Positions 32,879 to 41,441 of a stretch of DNA of 64,000 nucleotides are shown one piece after another. The number at the start of each line of letters is the position of its first letter. Within the stretch, counting starts at the first letter, position 1. Source of the DNA: Nocardia mexicana NBRC 108244 (GTDB taxonomy: Bacteria; Actinomycetota; Actinomycetes; Mycobacteriales; Mycobacteriaceae); assembly GCF_001613165.1 (NCBI RefSeq), contig NZ_BDBV01000019.1, forward strand, positions 1 to 64,000. Reading direction: 5' to 3'. The position numbers and the translations under genes are program-made. Below the pieces are notes generated by a model. That model searched no databases. It had not been told where the DNA came from and was given only the letters and a program-made list of their open reading frames with translations.

Positions 32879-34411
32879 ATGGCCACCACCCTCGCCCCAC
32901 CCGCGCACAGCGGCAGTACCGACAGCGCCGACCTCGAACGATTCGGCTACGAACCCGTACTGCACCGCAAGCTCGGCCGCTACGCCTCGTTCGCGGCCGG
33001 GTTCTCCTTCGTCTCCATCCTCACCACGATCTTCCAGTTCTTCGGCTTCGGTTACGGATTCGGCGGCGCCGCCTTCTTCTGGACCTGGCCGATCGTATTC
33101 GCCGGGCAGTTCCTGGTGGCGTTGAACTTCGCCGAACTGGCCGCGCGCTACCCGATTTCGGGATCGATCTACCAGTGGTCGCGGCGGCTGGCGGGCGAGA
33201 CAGTCGGCTGGTTCGCGGGCTGGATGATGATCATCGCGCAGATTCTGACGGCCGCCGCGGCGGCGATCGCGCTGCAGGTGGTGCTGCCGTCGATCTGGAG
33301 CGGATTCCAGATCGTCGGCGACGACCCGGCGCTGACCTCGCGGTCGGGGGCGATGAACGCGGTACTGCTCGGCAGCGTGCTGCTCACGATCACGACCGCG
33401 GTCAATGCGGTGGGCATCGAATGGATGTCGCGGCTGAACACCATCGGTGTCACCGTCGAGATCGTCGGCGTGCTCGCCACCGTCGCGGTGCTGTTCAGCC
33501 ACGCCGATCGCGGGCCGTCGGTGGTGCTGGAAACCGGTCACGCGGGACCCGGGCCGTACTGGGCCGCGTTCCTGGTATCCGGCCTGATGGCCGCCTACGT
33601 CATGGTCGGATTCGGTTCCGCCGGTGAGCTTTCCGAGGAGACCAAGAACCCGCGCCGGGTCGCGCCGCGGGCGATCCTCAGCGCCTTGACGGTATCCGGG
33701 ATCGGCGGGGTGCTGATGCTGCTCGGTGCGCTGATGGCCGCGCCCAGCCTCGACGACGGCCGACTCGCGAGCGAGGGGCTGGCCTATGTGATCTCGGCCA
33801 AGCTGTCGACGCCCGCGGGCACGGTGCTGCTGGGTTGCGTCGCGGTCGCGATTCTGGTGTGCACGCTGGCCATTCAGACGGCCGCCTCGCGACTGCTGTT
33901 CTCGATGGCCCGCGACGGGAAGCTGCCGTTCGCGCAGCGGCTGGCGGTGGTACACCCGCGCTTCGGCACCCCGATTCTGCCGGCGGTGGTGGTCGGTGCG
34001 GCCGGGATCGCGCTGCTACTGGTCAATCTCGGCAATGCGGCCATCTTCGCCACCCTCGCCAGCGTCGGGATCGTGACGTTCTATCTGGCATACCTGCTCG
34101 TCACCGCTCCCCTGCTGATGCGCCGGTTGACCGGCCGGGCGATCGCCGATCCCGCGGTGCCCGAGCGGCTGTTCACGCTGGGGCGCTTCGGGATTCCGCT
34201 CAATGCGCTCGCGGTGGTGTGGGGCGTCGTCATGTCGGTGAACCTCGCCTGGCCGCGACAGGAGGTGTACGCACCCGACGGCGGTGGGTGGTGGATGCTC
34301 TGGGCCGCACCGCTTTTCGTCGCTTTGGCCGTCGTGGTCGGGATGGTGGTGTATCGGATCGCCGTGATCCGTCCGGCGCGCAGGTCGGTTCCCGCGATCC
34401 AGCCCGCGTGA
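32879..34411 (+). CDS. APC family permease of the urea/guanidine operon
   Basis: This 510-residue transporter of the amino acid-polyamine-organocation superfamily has about 12 helices. FSFVSILTTIFQFFGFGYGF in helix 1 and NFAELAARYPISGSIYQWSR then GWFAGWMMIIAQ around helices 2-3 are typical. Genes of this type regularly head operons with UAAP proteins and urea/guanidine carboxylase and probably import the nitrogen substrate. It is controlled by the AmtR-like site upstream. The stop overlaps a GTG of the next small frame. Confidence 0.92.
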   Translation: MATTLAPPAHSGSTDSADLERFGYEPVLHRKLGRYASFAAGFSFVSILTTIFQFFGFGYGFGGAAFFWTWPIVFAGQFLVALNFAELAARYPISGSIYQWSRRLAGETVGWFAGWMMIIAQILTAAAAAIALQVVLPSIWSGFQIVGDDPALTSRSGAMNAVLLGSVLLTITTAVNAVGIEWMSRLNTIGVTVEIVGVLATVAVLFSHADRGPSVVLETGHAGPGPYWAAFLVSGLMAAYVMVGFGSAGELSEETKNPRRVAPRAILSALTVSGIGGVLMLLGALMAAPSLDDGRLASEGLAYVISAKLSTPAGTVLLGCVAVAILVCTLAIQTAASRLLFSMARDGKLPFAQRLAVVHPRFGTPILPAVVVGAAGIALLLVNLGNAAIFATLASVGIVTFYLAYLLVTAPLLMRRLTGRAIADPAVPERLFTLGRFGIPLNALAVVWGVVMSVNLAWPRQEVYAPDGGGWWMLWAAPLFVALAVVVGMVVYRIAVIRPARRSVPAIQPA

Positions 34412-34431
34412 CAGTGCGACGGAGCTTGCCC

Positions 34432-34752
34432 ATGAGCCAGCGGAGCGGCGCCGACCACGGAACGCCGGAAGGACGCACCGCGCGTGCGGTCTCGGCGATG
34501 CGGAGGATCTTCCGACGCAGCACCCTCGGTTCGGCCGGTACGTCGGGCGCGAACGAGTCCTCTGCGCCGGAATCGCCGCGGCCCACCATATTCGGGCGCC
34601 CCGCGCTCGCCCTGTTGATCGCCGCCGCGGTCGAACGCCGGTTGGGTCGGGCGGGCAGCGGTGACGATCCGCCCGACCCCCGCGATACCGCAACTCCCGA
34701 CCCAGCGACCGCGAGGCGCTCACACACTTCTCGAGAAGGGAAATTCCGATGA
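34432..34752 (+). CDS. Small coupled ORF of unknown function in the operon
   Basis: The 106-codon ORF starts at an ATG with GGAG seven bases before it; an in-frame GTG at 34408 overlaps the permease stop. It ends at 34752, overlapping the UAAP1 ATG (ATGA). The protein is basic at the start (RAVSAMRRIFRRS), Ser/Gly-rich in the middle, has one short hydrophobic stretch RPALALLIAAAVERRL (56-71), and ends in a disordered D/P/T/R tail. No family is recognised, and it is not the AtzG subunit. Spacing on both sides supports translation; composition leaves doubt. Confidence 0.5.
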   Translation: MSQRSGADHGTPEGRTARAVSAMRRIFRRSTLGSAGTSGANESSAPESPRPTIFGRPALALLIAAAVERRLGRAGSGDDPPDPRDTATPDPATARRSHTSREGKFR

Positions 34753-35501
34753 CAGGTACGGCATCGACCACCGCCGCGCGCGCACATGCGCGTGCGCAGG
34801 CGGACGCGGCGGCGATCGCCGGGCCGGAACTGCCCGGCGGTGTCGACGCGTCGAAAGTCACCTTCGCACAACGGGTTCCCGCCGACGGATACGTCAACGT
34901 GGTGCTGGGCCGTGGCACCCGGGTGCGGTTGCGGGATCCGGACGGGGCGGCGTGTGCGCACGTGCTGCTGGTGCGGCCCGAATCGCCCTGGGAACGGCTG
35001 AATGTCGCCGATACGGTGAAGGTGCCGTGGCAGGCGTATCTCGGCGTGGGACATCCGCTGCTGTCGGATCAGGGGCGCGTGCTGGCCACGATCGTCGCGG
35101 ATTCGTCGGGACGGCACGATGCGCTGTGCGGGCCGAGTGCGGCGGCGCGGCAGGCGCTGCGGCTGGCCGGTGCCAAACACGGTCTGGCGCCGCGGGATAT
35201 CGGTCCCACGGTGTCGTTCTTCCGGGGTGCGCGGGTCGAGTCCGACGGTGCCGTCGTGGCGACGGGCGGTGCGGGCTCCGGCGCCGCGGTCGATCTCTTG
35301 ACGCATCTTCCGGTGACGCTGCTGGTCGCCAATGCCGCACATCCGCTCGACCCGACTCCCCCGACCGATCTCGAAATCGTCGCCTGGCATGCACCGGAAG
35401 CGCTTGCGCGGCAGCATAATACGGATCCGGAGTATCTGCGCGCGGCCGAGAACACCGAACAAGCCTGGCACGCCGCACGCACCCGGGAGGCGCACTCATG
35501 A
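34749..35501 (+). CDS. Urea amidolyase-associated protein 1 (DUF1989; carboxyguanidine deiminase subunit)
   Basis: The 250-residue DUF1989 protein has HVLLVRPESPWERLNVADTV, GVGHPLLSDQGRVLATIV, GRHDALCGPS and LLVANAAHPLDP. UAAP1 and UAAP2 always accompany a class of urea carboxylases now known to act on guanidine; the two proteins together form the zinc-dependent carboxyguanidine deiminase (CgdAB), which turns carboxyguanidine into allophanate plus ammonia. It is coupled to the ORFs on both sides by ATGA overlaps. Confidence 0.88.
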   Translation: MTGTASTTAARAHARAQADAAAIAGPELPGGVDASKVTFAQRVPADGYVNVVLGRGTRVRLRDPDGAACAHVLLVRPESPWERLNVADTVKVPWQAYLGVGHPLLSDQGRVLATIVADSSGRHDALCGPSAAARQALRLAGAKHGLAPRDIGPTVSFFRGARVESDGAVVATGGAGSGAAVDLLTHLPVTLLVANAAHPLDPTPPTDLEIVAWHAPEALARQHNTDPEYLRAAENTEQAWHAARTREAHS

Positions 35502-36160
35502 CACACGCTCAGCATGCTCATCGGAACCGGCTCGCGGGGCACGCGGATACCGCCGCGCGGACCCTCGTCCTCGACGAGACCGTTCCCGCCCGTGCGCCGT
35601 GGTCGGCGGTGGTGGCTGCCGGAGATCGGCTGGAGATCATCGACCTGCACGGCAATCAAGCCGTGGACTGTCTGCTGTACTCGGCCGCCGACCACACCGA
35701 TCGCTACAGCGCCCAGGCCACCGTGGCCGCACAGCGCAATATCTTCCTCACCACCGGCAGTGTGCTGCGCACGGATTCGGGGGCGGCGCTCATGACGGTG
35801 ATCGCCGACGAGGTGGGCAACCACGACACCGTCGCGGGCGCGTGTTCGCAGGAGTCGAATACGTTGCGCTACGGCCATCACACCCGCCACCAGCACGCCT
35901 GCGTGGAGAACTTCCTCACCGAGGCCCTGAAGTGGGGCCTGGGCAAGCGGGATCTGGTGTCGAACATCAACTGGTTCATGAACGTCCCGGTGGAGGCCGA
36001 CGGCACCCTCGGCATCGTGGACGGGCTGTCGGCGCCCGGCAAGAAGGTCACGCTCCGGGCCGAGCAGGACACGCTGGTGCTGGTGTCGAACTGCCCGCAG
36101 ATCAACAATCCCTGCAACGGATTCGATCCCACGCCGGTGCGGATGGTCGTCACGCGCTGA
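35498..36160 (+). CDS. Urea amidolyase-associated protein 2 (DUF1989; carboxyguanidine deiminase subunit)
   Basis: The 220-residue DUF1989 partner has LEIIDLHGNQAVDCLLYSAA, GNHDTVAGACSQESNTLRYG, HHTRHQHACVENF and NCPQINNPCNGFDPTPVRMV. Its Cys and His clusters suit a metal site. It overlaps UAAP1 by four bases, as expected for subunits of one enzyme. With the carboxylase and allophanate hydrolase downstream it completes a route from guanidine to ammonia and CO2. Confidence 0.9.
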   Translation: MTHAQHAHRNRLAGHADTAARTLVLDETVPARAPWSAVVAAGDRLEIIDLHGNQAVDCLLYSAADHTDRYSAQATVAAQRNIFLTTGSVLRTDSGAALMTVIADEVGNHDTVAGACSQESNTLRYGHHTRHQHACVENFLTEALKWGLGKRDLVSNINWFMNVPVEADGTLGIVDGLSAPGKKVTLRAEQDTLVLVSNCPQINNPCNGFDPTPVRMVVTR

Positions 36161-36264
36161 CGTGGCGCCTTGCACCACAAGCAATCTCGCGCCCGGCCGC
36201 CGGTTGTCGCTCGCGTCGTTCCGAGTGCAGGCCACCCGTCCGCCGACCTCAGAGAGGCCCAGTC

Positions 36265-38454
36265 ATGAACCCAAGCAATACGACCGGCACCGTCCTGCCC
36301 GCCGCTACGGATGGGGCACACCCGGACAACACCGCTCGGACCACGGCTGCCGGGGCTGCGCCGGGCGGGTCAGGGGCCGTCGCCTCGCACGGCGGTGTGC
36401 ACGGTGCCCTATCCGGCGCGCCAGGCTCCGATCCGGTTCGGCATCCGGCCGACGCCGGGCACCGACTCGAGGTCGTTCGGCCCGGCATGATGACGACCGT
36501 GCAGGACTGGCCGGGGCGGATCGGGTATTGGCATGTGGGCGTGCCGCCGTCGGGGCCGATGGACGACCTGTCGTTCCGGCTCGGGAATCGCGCGGTCGGA
36601 AATGCCGAGGGCGCACCGGGTCTGGAGTGCACGCTGGGTGGGCCCGCACTGCGGTTCGCCGCGCGCACCTGGGTGTGCGTGACCGGAGCCGCGGCGGCGG
36701 TCACCGTCGACGGTGTGCCCGTGCCACAGTGGCGTCCCGTCGAGGTCCCGGCCGGTGGGTTGCTGGATATCGGTGCTGTGACCGGACCGGGGATGCGGTG
36801 CTATGTCTTGCTGGCCGGGGGCATCGATGTACCCGAATATCTCGGCAGTGCAGCGACATTCACACTGGGCAAGTTCGGCGGAGATACCGGGAACGCGCTG
36901 CGCGCGGGCGATGTGCTCCCGGTGGGCCGCAGCCACCGAGGTGTCGCCACCGCCGTTCCGACGGAGGACCAACCGGTGTTCACCCGCCGATGGGAGCTGG
37001 CCGTCACCGAGGGCCCGCACGGGGCGCCGGAGTTCTTCACCCGCAGCGACTTCGACACGATTCTCGGCACCGACTACGAGGTGCACTTCAACTCCGACCG
37101 CACCGGCGTGCGGCTGATCGGGCCGAAGCCGCAGTGGGCGCGCACCGACGGTGGCGAGGCCGGGCTGCATCCCTCCAATATCCACGACAACGCGTATTCC
37201 GTTGGTGCGCTGGACTTCACCGGCGACACCCCGATCCTGCTGGGACCCGACGGCCCGAGCCTGGGCGGATTCGTCTGCCCGGTCACCGTCGTCGCCGCCG
37301 ACCGGTGGAAGCTCGGGCAGCTGACTCCCGGGGATACGGTGCGATTCGTCGCGGTGCGGGCCGATCGCGCGGCCTCGCCGCATGCACTCGGGCCCGCCCG
37401 GCGTGCGGGCTGGCCGTTCGTCTTGTCGACCGACGGGGACGGCGACGACGGCGTCCTGGCCCGCGGCGAGGCCGACGATGCCACCGCCGTCACCTATCGC
37501 CGCGCGGGCGACGACGGCGTGCTCGTCGAATACGGCGATATGACACTGGATCTCGGCCTGCGGGCGCGGGTGCACGCGTTGCACGAGCACCTGCTGCGGC
37601 GATGCGAACCCGGTATCACGGAGCTCACGCCCGGGGTGCGGTCGCTGCAGGTGCGCGCCGATCCGGAGCGGCTGTCCACGGCGAAACTGCTCCGCCTGCT
37701 GGCGGAGGCCGAATCGGTCCTGCCGTCGTCCGATGAACTCGTGGTGCCCAGCCGGACCGTGCAGCTGCCGCTGTCCTGGGACGATCCGGCGACCCGCGAG
37801 GCCATCACCCGGTATATGCACGGCGTGCGGGCAGATGCGCCGTGGTGCCCGTGGAATATCGAGTTCATCCGGCGGATGAACGGATTGCCTTCCGTGCAGG
37901 AGGTTTTCGACACCGTATTCGCCGCGGAATACCTCGTGCTCGGGCTCGGCGACGTGTACCTGGGCGCCCCGGTCGCCACCCCGACCGATCCGCGCCATCG
38001 CCTGGTCACCACCAAGTACAACCCCGCCCGCACCTGGACGCCGGAGAACGCGGTCGGCATCGGCGGGGCCTACCTGTGCATCTACGGGATGGAGGGACCC
38101 GGTGGGTACCAGTTCGTCGGCAGGACCACTCAGGTGTGGAATCATCGGTCCTTCAACGAATCCCGTCGTTCCGGCGACGGATGGGACGAGGATCCCTGGC
38201 TGCTGCGGTACTTCGACCGCATCCGCTGGTATCCGGTCTCGAACGACGAACTGCTGGACCTGCGCGCCGATTTCGCCGCCGGGCGAGGCGAATTGCGTGC
38301 CGAAGACGGTGAGTTCCGGCTGGCCGACCACAAGCGATTTCTCGACAGCAACGCGGACTCCATCGCCGAGTTCCGCGGCAGCCAGGCCGAAGCATTCGCC
38401 GCCGAGCGCAATTCCTGGCGGGCCGCGGGTGAGCTGACGGAGTCGAGGCGGTGA
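36265..38454 (+). CDS. Urea/guanidine carboxylase, carboxyltransferase part only
   Basis: The 729-residue protein begins with a 67-residue Gly/Ala/Thr-rich linker. An AHS2/KipA-like domain follows (about 68-400: VVRPGMMTTVQDWPGRIGYW, PPSGPMDDLSFRLGNRAVGN), then an AHS1/KipI-like domain (about 409-625: VLVEYGDMTLDLGLRARVH, YMHGVRADAPWCPWNIEF, GGAYLCIYGMEGPGGYQFVG) and the carboxylase-specific tail (RIRWYPVSNDELLDLRADF). A complete urea carboxylase is about 1200 residues, with an N-terminal biotin carboxylase and a C-terminal biotin-carrier domain. Both are missing and are not encoded nearby, so another carboxylase must supply carboxybiotin in trans. The ATG has AGAGAGG eight bases upstream. 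Next to CgdAB-like genes, guanidine is the more likely substrate. Confidence 0.85.
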   Translation: MNPSNTTGTVLPAATDGAHPDNTARTTAAGAAPGGSGAVASHGGVHGALSGAPGSDPVRHPADAGHRLEVVRPGMMTTVQDWPGRIGYWHVGVPPSGPMDDLSFRLGNRAVGNAEGAPGLECTLGGPALRFAARTWVCVTGAAAAVTVDGVPVPQWRPVEVPAGGLLDIGAVTGPGMRCYVLLAGGIDVPEYLGSAATFTLGKFGGDTGNALRAGDVLPVGRSHRGVATAVPTEDQPVFTRRWELAVTEGPHGAPEFFTRSDFDTILGTDYEVHFNSDRTGVRLIGPKPQWARTDGGEAGLHPSNIHDNAYSVGALDFTGDTPILLGPDGPSLGGFVCPVTVVAADRWKLGQLTPGDTVRFVAVRADRAASPHALGPARRAGWPFVLSTDGDGDDGVLARGEADDATAVTYRRAGDDGVLVEYGDMTLDLGLRARVHALHEHLLRRCEPGITELTPGVRSLQVRADPERLSTAKLLRLLAEAESVLPSSDELVVPSRTVQLPLSWDDPATREAITRYMHGVRADAPWCPWNIEFIRRMNGLPSVQEVFDTVFAAEYLVLGLGDVYLGAPVATPTDPRHRLVTTKYNPARTWTPENAVGIGGAYLCIYGMEGPGGYQFVGRTTQVWNHRSFNESRRSGDGWDEDPWLLRYFDRIRWYPVSNDELLDLRADFAAGRGELRAEDGEFRLADHKRFLDSNADSIAEFRGSQAEAFAAERNSWRAAGELTESRR

Positions 38455-38584
38455 CGGTCGTCGTGTGCTCGGTTGATCGCGGCCGAACGTACCGGGGATG
38501 ACGAGGTACATCGGGACAACCGCAGCCGCAGACGCCGCGCGTGGTACTTGCATGGGTAGCGACGAACAGCACGAGGAGCAAAGC

Positions 38585-40210
38585 ATGAGCGTGTGGATTC
38601 ACCGACGGCCGGACGAAGAGGTGGCGGCCGACATCGCGCAGGCCCGCGGCCCGCTCGCCGGATTGCGGTTGGCAGTGAAGGACAACGTCGATGTGGCCGG
38701 AATACCCACGACCGCAGCGTGTCCCGAGTATGCGTATGTTCCGAGTCACGATGCGCCCGCGGTCGCGGCGCTGCGCGCGGCCGGGGCGGTGGTGGTCGGG
38801 AAGACCAATCTCGATCAGTTCGCGACCGGACTGGTCGGAACCCGATCCCCCTACGGCACGGTTCCCAACGCGCTGCGGCCCGAATTCGTCTCCGGCGGTT
38901 CGAGTTCGGGCTCGGCGGTGGCGGTGGCGCTGAGCGAGGCGGATATCGCGATCGGGACCGACACCGCGGGATCGGGCCGCGTCCCAGCCGCTTTCCAGGG
39001 GATCGTCGGCATCAAACCGACCGTCGGGGTGATCAGCACCGAAGGGGTGGTGCCCGCGTGCCGCTCCTACGACTGCGTCACGATCTTCGCCGCGGATTTG
39101 CGCTCGGCGGACCGGGCGATGGGTGCGCTCGCGGCCGCCACCGACCGTCCCTGGCCGACGGACACCCGGCTGGCCGCGCCGCCGAAACCCACAGTCGCGG
39201 TGTTCGATTCCCTCGATGCTCTGGATCCGCTGTGGCAGAAGGCGTTCGAGCGCACCGTCGACGCGTTGCGGGAACGGGGCGTGCAGATTGTCACCGTCGA
39301 TCCGGAACCGTTCCTGGCGGCCGCGCGGCTGCTGTACGACGGTGCGCTGGTTGCCGAAAGATATTCCGCGGTCGGCGAATTCGTCGACACGCATCCGGAG
39401 TCGATCGATCCCACCGTCGGAGCGATCATCCGGTCGGCCCGCGATATTCCCGCCCATCGGCTGGTGTCGGATCTTGCCGAGCTGGAGCGGCTGCGCGCGC
39501 GGGCGATGGCCGGCCTGCTCGGCGCCGACGCCCTGCTCACTCCCACTGCCCCGCTGCATCCGACCATCGCGGAGGTGGAGGCCGACCCGGTCGGAGTGAA
39601 CTCCCGGGTCGGGACGTATACGAACTTCTGCAATCTGTTCGATCTGTGCGCGGTCGCCGTCCCGGCCGGTACCGCCGGTGATGCCCAGTTCGGTGTCACA
39701 GTATTCGGCCGCGCCTTCGACGATGCCGTCGCACTGGATATCGCTGCTCTGATTCCCAACGGCGACAAAGGCTTTGTCGAACCCATCGATTCGGCGTGGC
39801 CGTCGCGGGTGGCGCCGGTGCAGGAGCTGATCGTCTTCGGCGCGCATCTGCGGGGGCAGCCGCTGGAACACCAGCTCACCGAGCTCGGCGCCCGGTGGGC
39901 CGGACCCGTCCGCACCGCGCCGCGCTACCGGCTGGGCGCACTCGACACCACTCCGCCCAAACCGGCCGTGACCCGACGCCCCGACGGCGAGCCCGGAGTC
40001 TCCGTCGCCGGCGAACGCTGGCTGCTGTCCCCCGCCGCCCTCGGCCGCTTCCTGAGCGCGCTCCCCGCACCGATGCAGCTTGGCGCCGTCGAACTCGACG
40101 ACGGCACCTGGACCACCGGCTTCGGCTGCGACCCAGCCGCGACCGCCTCCGCCAAGAACATCAGCGAGTACGGCGGCTGGAAAGCCGCCCTCGCCGCCGG
40201 AGCCCTGTAG
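38585..40210 (+). CDS. atzF: Allophanate hydrolase
   Basis: The enzyme splits allophanate to ammonia and CO2. The 541 residues comprise an amidase-signature domain with Lys32 (AVKDNVDVAG), the cis-Ser segment GGSSSGS (104-110) and nucleophile Ser130 in TDTAGSGRVPAAFQG, followed by the AtzF C-terminal domain (from about residue 440: QELIVFGAHLRGQPLEHQL). The ATG at 38585 is chosen for the GAGGAGC site before it. It ends the operon, and an inverted repeat of family 2 follows the stop directly. Confidence 0.93.
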   Translation: MSVWIHRRPDEEVAADIAQARGPLAGLRLAVKDNVDVAGIPTTAACPEYAYVPSHDAPAVAALRAAGAVVVGKTNLDQFATGLVGTRSPYGTVPNALRPEFVSGGSSSGSAVAVALSEADIAIGTDTAGSGRVPAAFQGIVGIKPTVGVISTEGVVPACRSYDCVTIFAADLRSADRAMGALAAATDRPWPTDTRLAAPPKPTVAVFDSLDALDPLWQKAFERTVDALRERGVQIVTVDPEPFLAAARLLYDGALVAERYSAVGEFVDTHPESIDPTVGAIIRSARDIPAHRLVSDLAELERLRARAMAGLLGADALLTPTAPLHPTIAEVEADPVGVNSRVGTYTNFCNLFDLCAVAVPAGTAGDAQFGVTVFGRAFDDAVALDIAALIPNGDKGFVEPIDSAWPSRVAPVQELIVFGAHLRGQPLEHQLTELGARWAGPVRTAPRYRLGALDTTPPKPAVTRRPDGEPGVSVAGERWLLSPAALGRFLSALPAPMQLGAVELDDGTWTTGFGCDPAATASAKNISEYGGWKAALAAGAL

Positions 40211-40214
40211 AGGG

Positions 40215-40300
40215 CGCGTTCACGCACCCCTTGCCGATTCCCGCACCCCCTACAGGGCCATGCAGTGGGTGCGGGAACACGCAGGGGGTGCGGCGAGCGC
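40215..40300. repeat. Interspersed inverted repeat, family 2 copy B
   Basis: The left arm is CGTTCACGCACCCCTTGCCG continuing ATTCCCGCACCCCCTACA. The right arm (TGCAGTGGGTGCGGGAACAC continuing GCAGGGGGTGCGG) is its imperfect complement. It starts five bases after the allophanate hydrolase stop. A separate perfect hairpin, CCAACGCAC with GTGCGTTGG, lies at 40357-40380. The gap 40211-40474 has no gene. Confidence 0.75.
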
Positions 40301-40474
40301 TGGTGCGCGCCACGGGTGTGCGCTGGGTTAGGGGCGTCGGCCCGCCGCAGAGGTTCCCAACGCACCCCTGTGTGCGTTGGCGCACCCTGCATGGCATGAG
40401 TGAGCGCGGGATGGGTGGTGGGCCCGAACGGGCTAGGGCCGGATTCGTCCTAGGTGTGGGGCAGGATGGTGGGC

Positions 40475-41437
40475 ATGATCGAAACGTCGGCTCGGCTGTT
40501 GCGGCTGCTGTCGCTGCTGCAGACTCCTCGCGACTGGACCGGTGCGGATCTGGCCGAACGCCTCGAGGTCGACGTGCGGACGGTGCGGCGCGATATCGGC
40601 AAGCTGCGCACCCTCGGCTACCCCGTCCACGCGGTGGCCGGTGCGGCGGGTTATCGGCTCGGCGCCGGTGCGAAACTGCCTCCGCTGCTGCTCGACGACG
40701 ATGAGGCGGTGGCCGTCGCGGTCGGGCTGCGCACCGCGGCGGGCGGCACCATCACCGGCATCGAGGAGAGTTCGCTGCGGGCGCTGGCCAAGGTCGAGCA
40801 GGTGCTGCCGTCGCGGCTGCGGCATCGGATCACCGCGCTGCAGGCGGCGACGGTGACGGTGCCCGCCGGAACCGCGCCCGTCGATCCGGATACGCTCACC
40901 GCCATCGCCGCGGCGATCCGCGACCGCGAGCAACTGCGGTTCGACTACCGCACCCACGGGGGCAGCGATATCCGCCGCACCGCGGAACCGCACCGGCTCG
41001 TGCACACCGGGCGGCACTGGTACCTGGTCGGCTGGGATACCGACCGCGAGGATTGGCGCACCTACCGGGTCGATCGGCTGCAGCCGCGAATCCCCAACGG
41101 CCCCCGCTTCACCCCGCGCGAGGCCCCCGATCTCGATGTGGCCGACCTCGTCTCGCGGGGAGTCAGCACCGCCGCCTACCGCTATCAGGCACGCATCACC
41201 CTCGAGGTGCCGGTGGCGGAGGCCGCCGAGCGCATCCCGCCGACCATCGGAGTCGTCGAGGCCGTCGACGAACGCACCTGCCTGCTGCACACGGGCTCCA
41301 ACTCCCTGGACGAATTGGCCGTCTACACCGGTCTTTTCGGCTTCGGCTTCCGAGTCCACGAGCCACCCGAACTCATCGATCACCTCCGCGCCCTGGCCGA
41401 ACGAGTAACCGCCGCAATCAATCACGACAACACCTGA
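40475..41437 (+). CDS. WYL domain transcriptional regulator
   Basis: The 320-residue protein has an N-terminal HTH_11 winged helix (LLRLLSLLQTPRDWTGADLA, VDVRTVRRDIGKLRTLGYPV), then a WYL domain (LRFDYRTHGGSDIRRTAEPH, RHWYLVGWDTDREDWRTYRV), and a WCX-type C-terminal extension. WYL regulators bind nucleic-acid or small ligands and control stress, defence or metabolism. The ATG at 40475 fits the family start; 40466 is possible. No partner gene is evident. Confidence 0.9.
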   Translation: MIETSARLLRLLSLLQTPRDWTGADLAERLEVDVRTVRRDIGKLRTLGYPVHAVAGAAGYRLGAGAKLPPLLLDDDEAVAVAVGLRTAAGGTITGIEESSLRALAKVEQVLPSRLRHRITALQAATVTVPAGTAPVDPDTLTAIAAAIRDREQLRFDYRTHGGSDIRRTAEPHRLVHTGRHWYLVGWDTDREDWRTYRVDRLQPRIPNGPRFTPREAPDLDVADLVSRGVSTAAYRYQARITLEVPVAEAAERIPPTIGVVEAVDERTCLLHTGSNSLDELAVYTGLFGFGFRVHEPPELIDHLRALAERVTAAINHDNT

Positions 41438-41441
41438 CACT

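Noticed and set aside
34408..34752. Small operon ORF as the AtzG-type subunit of allophanate/amidase complexes
   Set aside because: Its sequence and length do not resemble AtzG (about 65 residues, helical); the match is positional only.
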